Shown: positions 7,990 to 10,648 of the stretch, one piece after another
How the letters are laid out: every line of letters starts with the position of its first letter
How positions within the stretch are numbered: position 1 is the first letter of the stretch
Source of the DNA: Ophiosphaerella korrae
Taxonomy: Eukaryota > Ascomycota > Dothideomycetes > Pleosporales > Phaeosphaeriaceae
Assembly: GCA_028456385.1 (NCBI GenBank)
Contig: JALNQF010000936.1
Location: 1-10,648, forward strand
Length of the DNA: 10,648 nucleotides
Direction: 5' to 3'
Program-made: the position numbers and the translations under genes
The notes under the pieces: model-generated
Told to the model about the DNA's origin: nothing
What the model saw: only the letters and a program-made list of their open reading frames with translations
The model's database searches: none

Positions 7990-8747
7990 ATATATATTCT
8001 AAGAAAAATATAAAGAGAGTTTATATAATAATTTTATAAACTACTAGTATATAGATACTAAGGTATTAATAAAATACTAGATAGGCTACTATAGAATTAC
8101 AATATTCTAAAAGTAAGATAACTAGTAATAAAAGTACTATAAGACTATATAGAATATTATAGAAATAAGTATAATAGGTATATATTATATAAGATACTAT
8201 AACGAGTTAAAATACTAGAATAACTATAGGGAGTTATTATAATAGACTTTATTACTAAACTACCTAAGTTAAAAGAACTAATATTAGGAGTTAAATATAA
8301 TAGAATTCTAATAATAGTAAATAAGCTTATAAAGTAATTATACTTTAGACTATATAAAGAAAAAAGTAGGATAGAAGTTACTATATATTAAGTTTTAAGA
8401 ACTATAATTAGCTAGTATAGTATTCTAGACAAGATTATTATAGATAGAGATATAAGATTTATATTAAAACTATAGAAAATAATAATAGTATAAATAGGAA
8501 CTAATTATATAATGTTAATAGTATACTACTTATAAATAAATAGATAATTAGAACGTATAAACTAAATAGTAGAATAATATTTAAGAAGCTACTATACCTA
8601 TAATTAGAATAATTAGGTATAGCTACTACCTATAGTATAGTTAGTATATAATAGTGTAAAGAATATAGTAATAAGAGTATTACTCTTTTTTATAAACTAT
8701 AGATTTAATCCTAATATATACTAGATACTAAGATTTAAAGTATTTTA
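7990..8747 (+). pseudogene. integrase: zinc-binding and catalytic core domains (copy 2)
   Basis: The zinc-finger Cys pair (8146 and 8155) reads Tyr, as in copy 1. The catalytic acids remain at 8245-8247 (Asp), 8443-8445 (Asp) and 8551-8553 (Glu), with 35 residues between the second Asp and the Glu. The frame is shifted by one relative to the reverse transcriptase of this copy because of the extra base near 7790. Numerous TAA and TAG codons interrupt it. Confidence 0.9.
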
Positions 8748-9117
8748 GTTTCTAAGAGGAGAAAACTTTACAAATAAACTAAAAGAAATATATAATTAAC
8801 TAAGATAAGACGTAGAATTTCTATATAATTAAATAGTAAAGTACTATAAAAAAAAATACAAAGAAGGGCTTTAATTTAAAGAGGGAGAAAAAGTATAGTT
8901 AGTTAAGAAAAACGTAAAAAGTAAATAACTTAGTTTAAAACTTAACTACGTTAAAATAGGACTATATAAAGTTAAAAAGAAAGTTACACTAGTTATACTT
9001 AAACTAAGACTACTAAGTAAAATAAGAATATACCTAATATTCTACGTAGTACTACTAGAAAAAGTACTATAAGAAGTAGAACTACTAGTATACAAAGTAG
9101 ATATATATAGAGAATAA

Positions 9118-9276
9118 GAAGAATAAGAAGTAAAGAAAATCTTATAATATTAGTTCTATAATAGAAGAAACTATTACCTAGTAAAATAAATAGGTATAGA
9201 TAAGAAAAGTAAACTATAGGAAGAGATATAAGAACTAGAAAATAATTTTAATTACCTTAAGAAACTAGAGGAGTTC
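9118..9276 (+). pseudogene. chromodomain at the C-terminus of integrase (copy 2)
   Basis: The order of blocks matches copy 1: EVKKIL, FYNRRNYYLVK, IGID, EEI, LENNFNY, LEEF, then TAA at 9277-9279. The Trp positions of the fold are stops (TAA or TAG), including the cage Trp after YLVK. Preservation of the same final stop in both copies supports it as the original end of pol. Confidence 0.83.
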
Positions 9277-9279
9277 TAA

Positions 9280-10065
9280 AATTAAAACTCTCTAGAATAC
9301 CTTATAGTAAATTAAGAAAACTAATAATACTACTACTAGATAAAAAGGTAATAAGAACGCCTAATATAATAGGAGGTAGAGTAGCCTCTACTACGTCGTC
9401 TAAATCTAATTTAGCCTCTAAGGTATAAGACTATTTAGATAACTTAGTATTATTATAAGCCTTTAGCTTATAAAGACACTTAATATAAGAATAAAGCTTT
9501 ACTAGCTTATAGAAAGTTAACTTATACTTAGCTTTAGCTATAGTAAGCTATAATAATAATTATACTTAAGCCCTATTAATAGCTTACCTTATATAACTTA
9601 GTAGAAAGAGACTATATAGAAATTAAATACTTATACTCTATAAGTAAAACTTTAGAAGAAATATATTTATACTAAATATTAGTAAAAATATACTTATTAT
9701 AGTATTTACTATTATTTAAAGATATAAAGTAAGTAAGACCTAACTCTATATAATAATAATAAAGAAATATCTTAACCCTATTATAAATAATATAAGCTAT
9801 AAGAAAGAGTTTATTATATTAAGACTAGGATAGTATAGAGAGTAATAAAGAACTAGAAATTAGTAAAGAAATAGGACTAATAACCTTAGCTCTAGTATAG
9901 AGAAATAAAGAACTACTTAGAAGAGAGAATAGTATTATAGTAGTAATAAGAAAAACTAAGATAAAACTAATTAGTCTACGCTTAGCTACTAATAAAGTAT
10001 AAAGTAAGTAGAGTAATAACTTATAAGATAATAAGCTTAATTAGGAAACTAACTACAATTAAAAT
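9280..10065 (+). pseudogene. conserved downstream reading frame of unknown function (copy 2)
   Basis: This is the counterpart of 4873-5643, in the same frame as the integrase and chromodomain of this copy. Shared strings include KPLAYKDT*YKNKALLAY against KPLSYKDA*YKNKDLLAY in copy 1. The middle and last parts (IESNKELEISKEIGLITLA and ENSIIVVI) are the best kept. No family is recognised. Stops are frequent in the first third. The alignment shows that the region travelled with the element and is not a chance flank. Confidence 0.4.
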
Positions 10066-10068
10066 ACG

Positions 10069-10178
10069 TAATATATTTATAAATTCGCGATCTTAGTAAA
10101 TATAAAGTTATAAAGTAATTATATAATAAATTTATAAATTCGCGATCTTAGTAAATACAAAGTAATAAAGCTACTAAG
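10069..10178 (+). repeat. 55-bp tandem duplication, two units (copy 2)
   Basis: Units start at 10069 and 10124. Each holds AAATTCGCGATCTTAGTAAA, so the two units are more alike here than in copy 1. The CpG-rich TCGCGA is kept in both units, whereas copy 1 has TTACAA at that place. The period is 55, one base longer than in copy 1, so the reading frame is not kept through it. Confidence 0.85.
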
Positions 10179-10392
10179 ATAATATTACTATATAGATAGT
10201 AGTAATACGTATTATTAGGATAGTATTAGTAATCTAATCTCTAACCTAGAACGCTAATACTTAATATTATATATATAAATTAACTATTATTTATAGTTAT
10301 TACTAATTATAATATAAGCTTTAGTTATTATCTCTTAATCTACTAATAACCTAATAGGTTACTAGAAAGTTAACTTAAGTAACCCTATTATA

Positions 10393-10648
10393 GTTTACTC
10401 TTAGTAGACCTTATATAAAAAATATTTTTCTTTTATAATTATTTTACTTATCCTCTTATTAACTATAGTGTATACTTAATATATACATAGTATACGTTTA
10501 GTAATTATTACTATAGTTTACTATCTTTACCTAAAGTTTATTAAGAAAAGTAATATCTATTAAGCTTAGCCTTTTAAGTAGAGTATAGATACTAAGTATA
10601 CTAACTATAATACTTTATATACTACTTACTTATACTATACTTAAAGTA
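10393..10648. other. AT-rich flank without a recognisable feature
   Basis: Similarity to the tail of copy 1 stops at about 10392. The rest has no open frame of note, no LTR terminus and no match to the sequence that follows copy 1. It has the same TpG-poor composition as the rest, so it is probably another decayed repeat or intergenic DNA. Confidence 0.5.

Larger units (their letters stand above)
5967..10392 (+). mobile_element. Ty3/gypsy chromovirus relic, copy 2 (more complete 5' end, RIP-mutated)
   Basis: This is a second copy of the same chromovirus family, on the same strand and 4406-4407 bases downstream of copy 1. It includes about 250 bases at the 5' side that copy 1 lacks, holding the protease leader and active site. 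It then matches copy 1 through reverse transcriptase, RNase H, integrase, chromodomain and tail. One extra base near 7790 shifts the frame between RNase H and integrase. RIP has gone further here than in copy 1 at several sites; for instance the Cys of the CVDF motif is TGC in copy 1 but TAT here. No gag or flanking LTR was recognised. Confidence 0.9.

Noticed and set aside
10393..10648. 3' LTR of copy 2
   Set aside because: No TG...CA boundary, no purine run and no similarity to 1640-1798 or to the region after copy 1.
1..10648. A functional novel system, such as a defence or biosynthetic cluster
   Set aside because: No frame of useful length lacks stops, and start codons are almost absent. 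Everything recognisable is retrotransposon debris.

Overview
The window looks like repeat-rich, AT-rich heterochromatin from a filamentous ascomycete (Pezizomycotina). The main evidence is saturation with C-to-T and G-to-A changes of the repeat-induced point mutation (RIP) type. TpG has nearly vanished, CpA is scarce and TpA is everywhere. By eye I find only four ATG trinucleotides on the + strand. The former coding frames are broken almost only by TAA and TAG sitting where Gln (CAA/CAG) or Trp (TGG) would have been. No intact gene is present, and everything recognisable is a dead mobile element.

Layout. Positions 1-1628 are a less mutated, partly GC-richer stretch with an (AGT)n microsatellite and a possible minus-strand coding relic of unknown identity. 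Positions 1629-1798 hold a purine run followed by an LTR-like sequence (TGTAAG...CTTGCA). Positions 1813-5966 are the first copy of a Ty3/gypsy chromovirus pol relic. Its order is the end of the protease, reverse transcriptase, RNase H, integrase and chromodomain, then about 1.1 kb of downstream sequence that is also conserved in copy 2. Positions 5967-10392 are a second copy of the same family in the same orientation, offset by 4406-4407 bases. It keeps the whole protease, including its active-site region. Positions 10393-10648 are AT-rich sequence with nothing recognisable.

In life the pol polyprotein would have cut itself (protease), copied RNA into DNA (reverse transcriptase and RNase H), inserted the DNA (integrase) and steered insertion to marked chromatin (chromodomain). 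Both copies are now inactive. I could not identify a gag gene, and I see no LTR between the two copies. The least explained items are the conserved tail after the chromodomain, with its 54-55 bp tandem duplication, and the minus-strand relic at the left end. I see no evidence for a new functional system.
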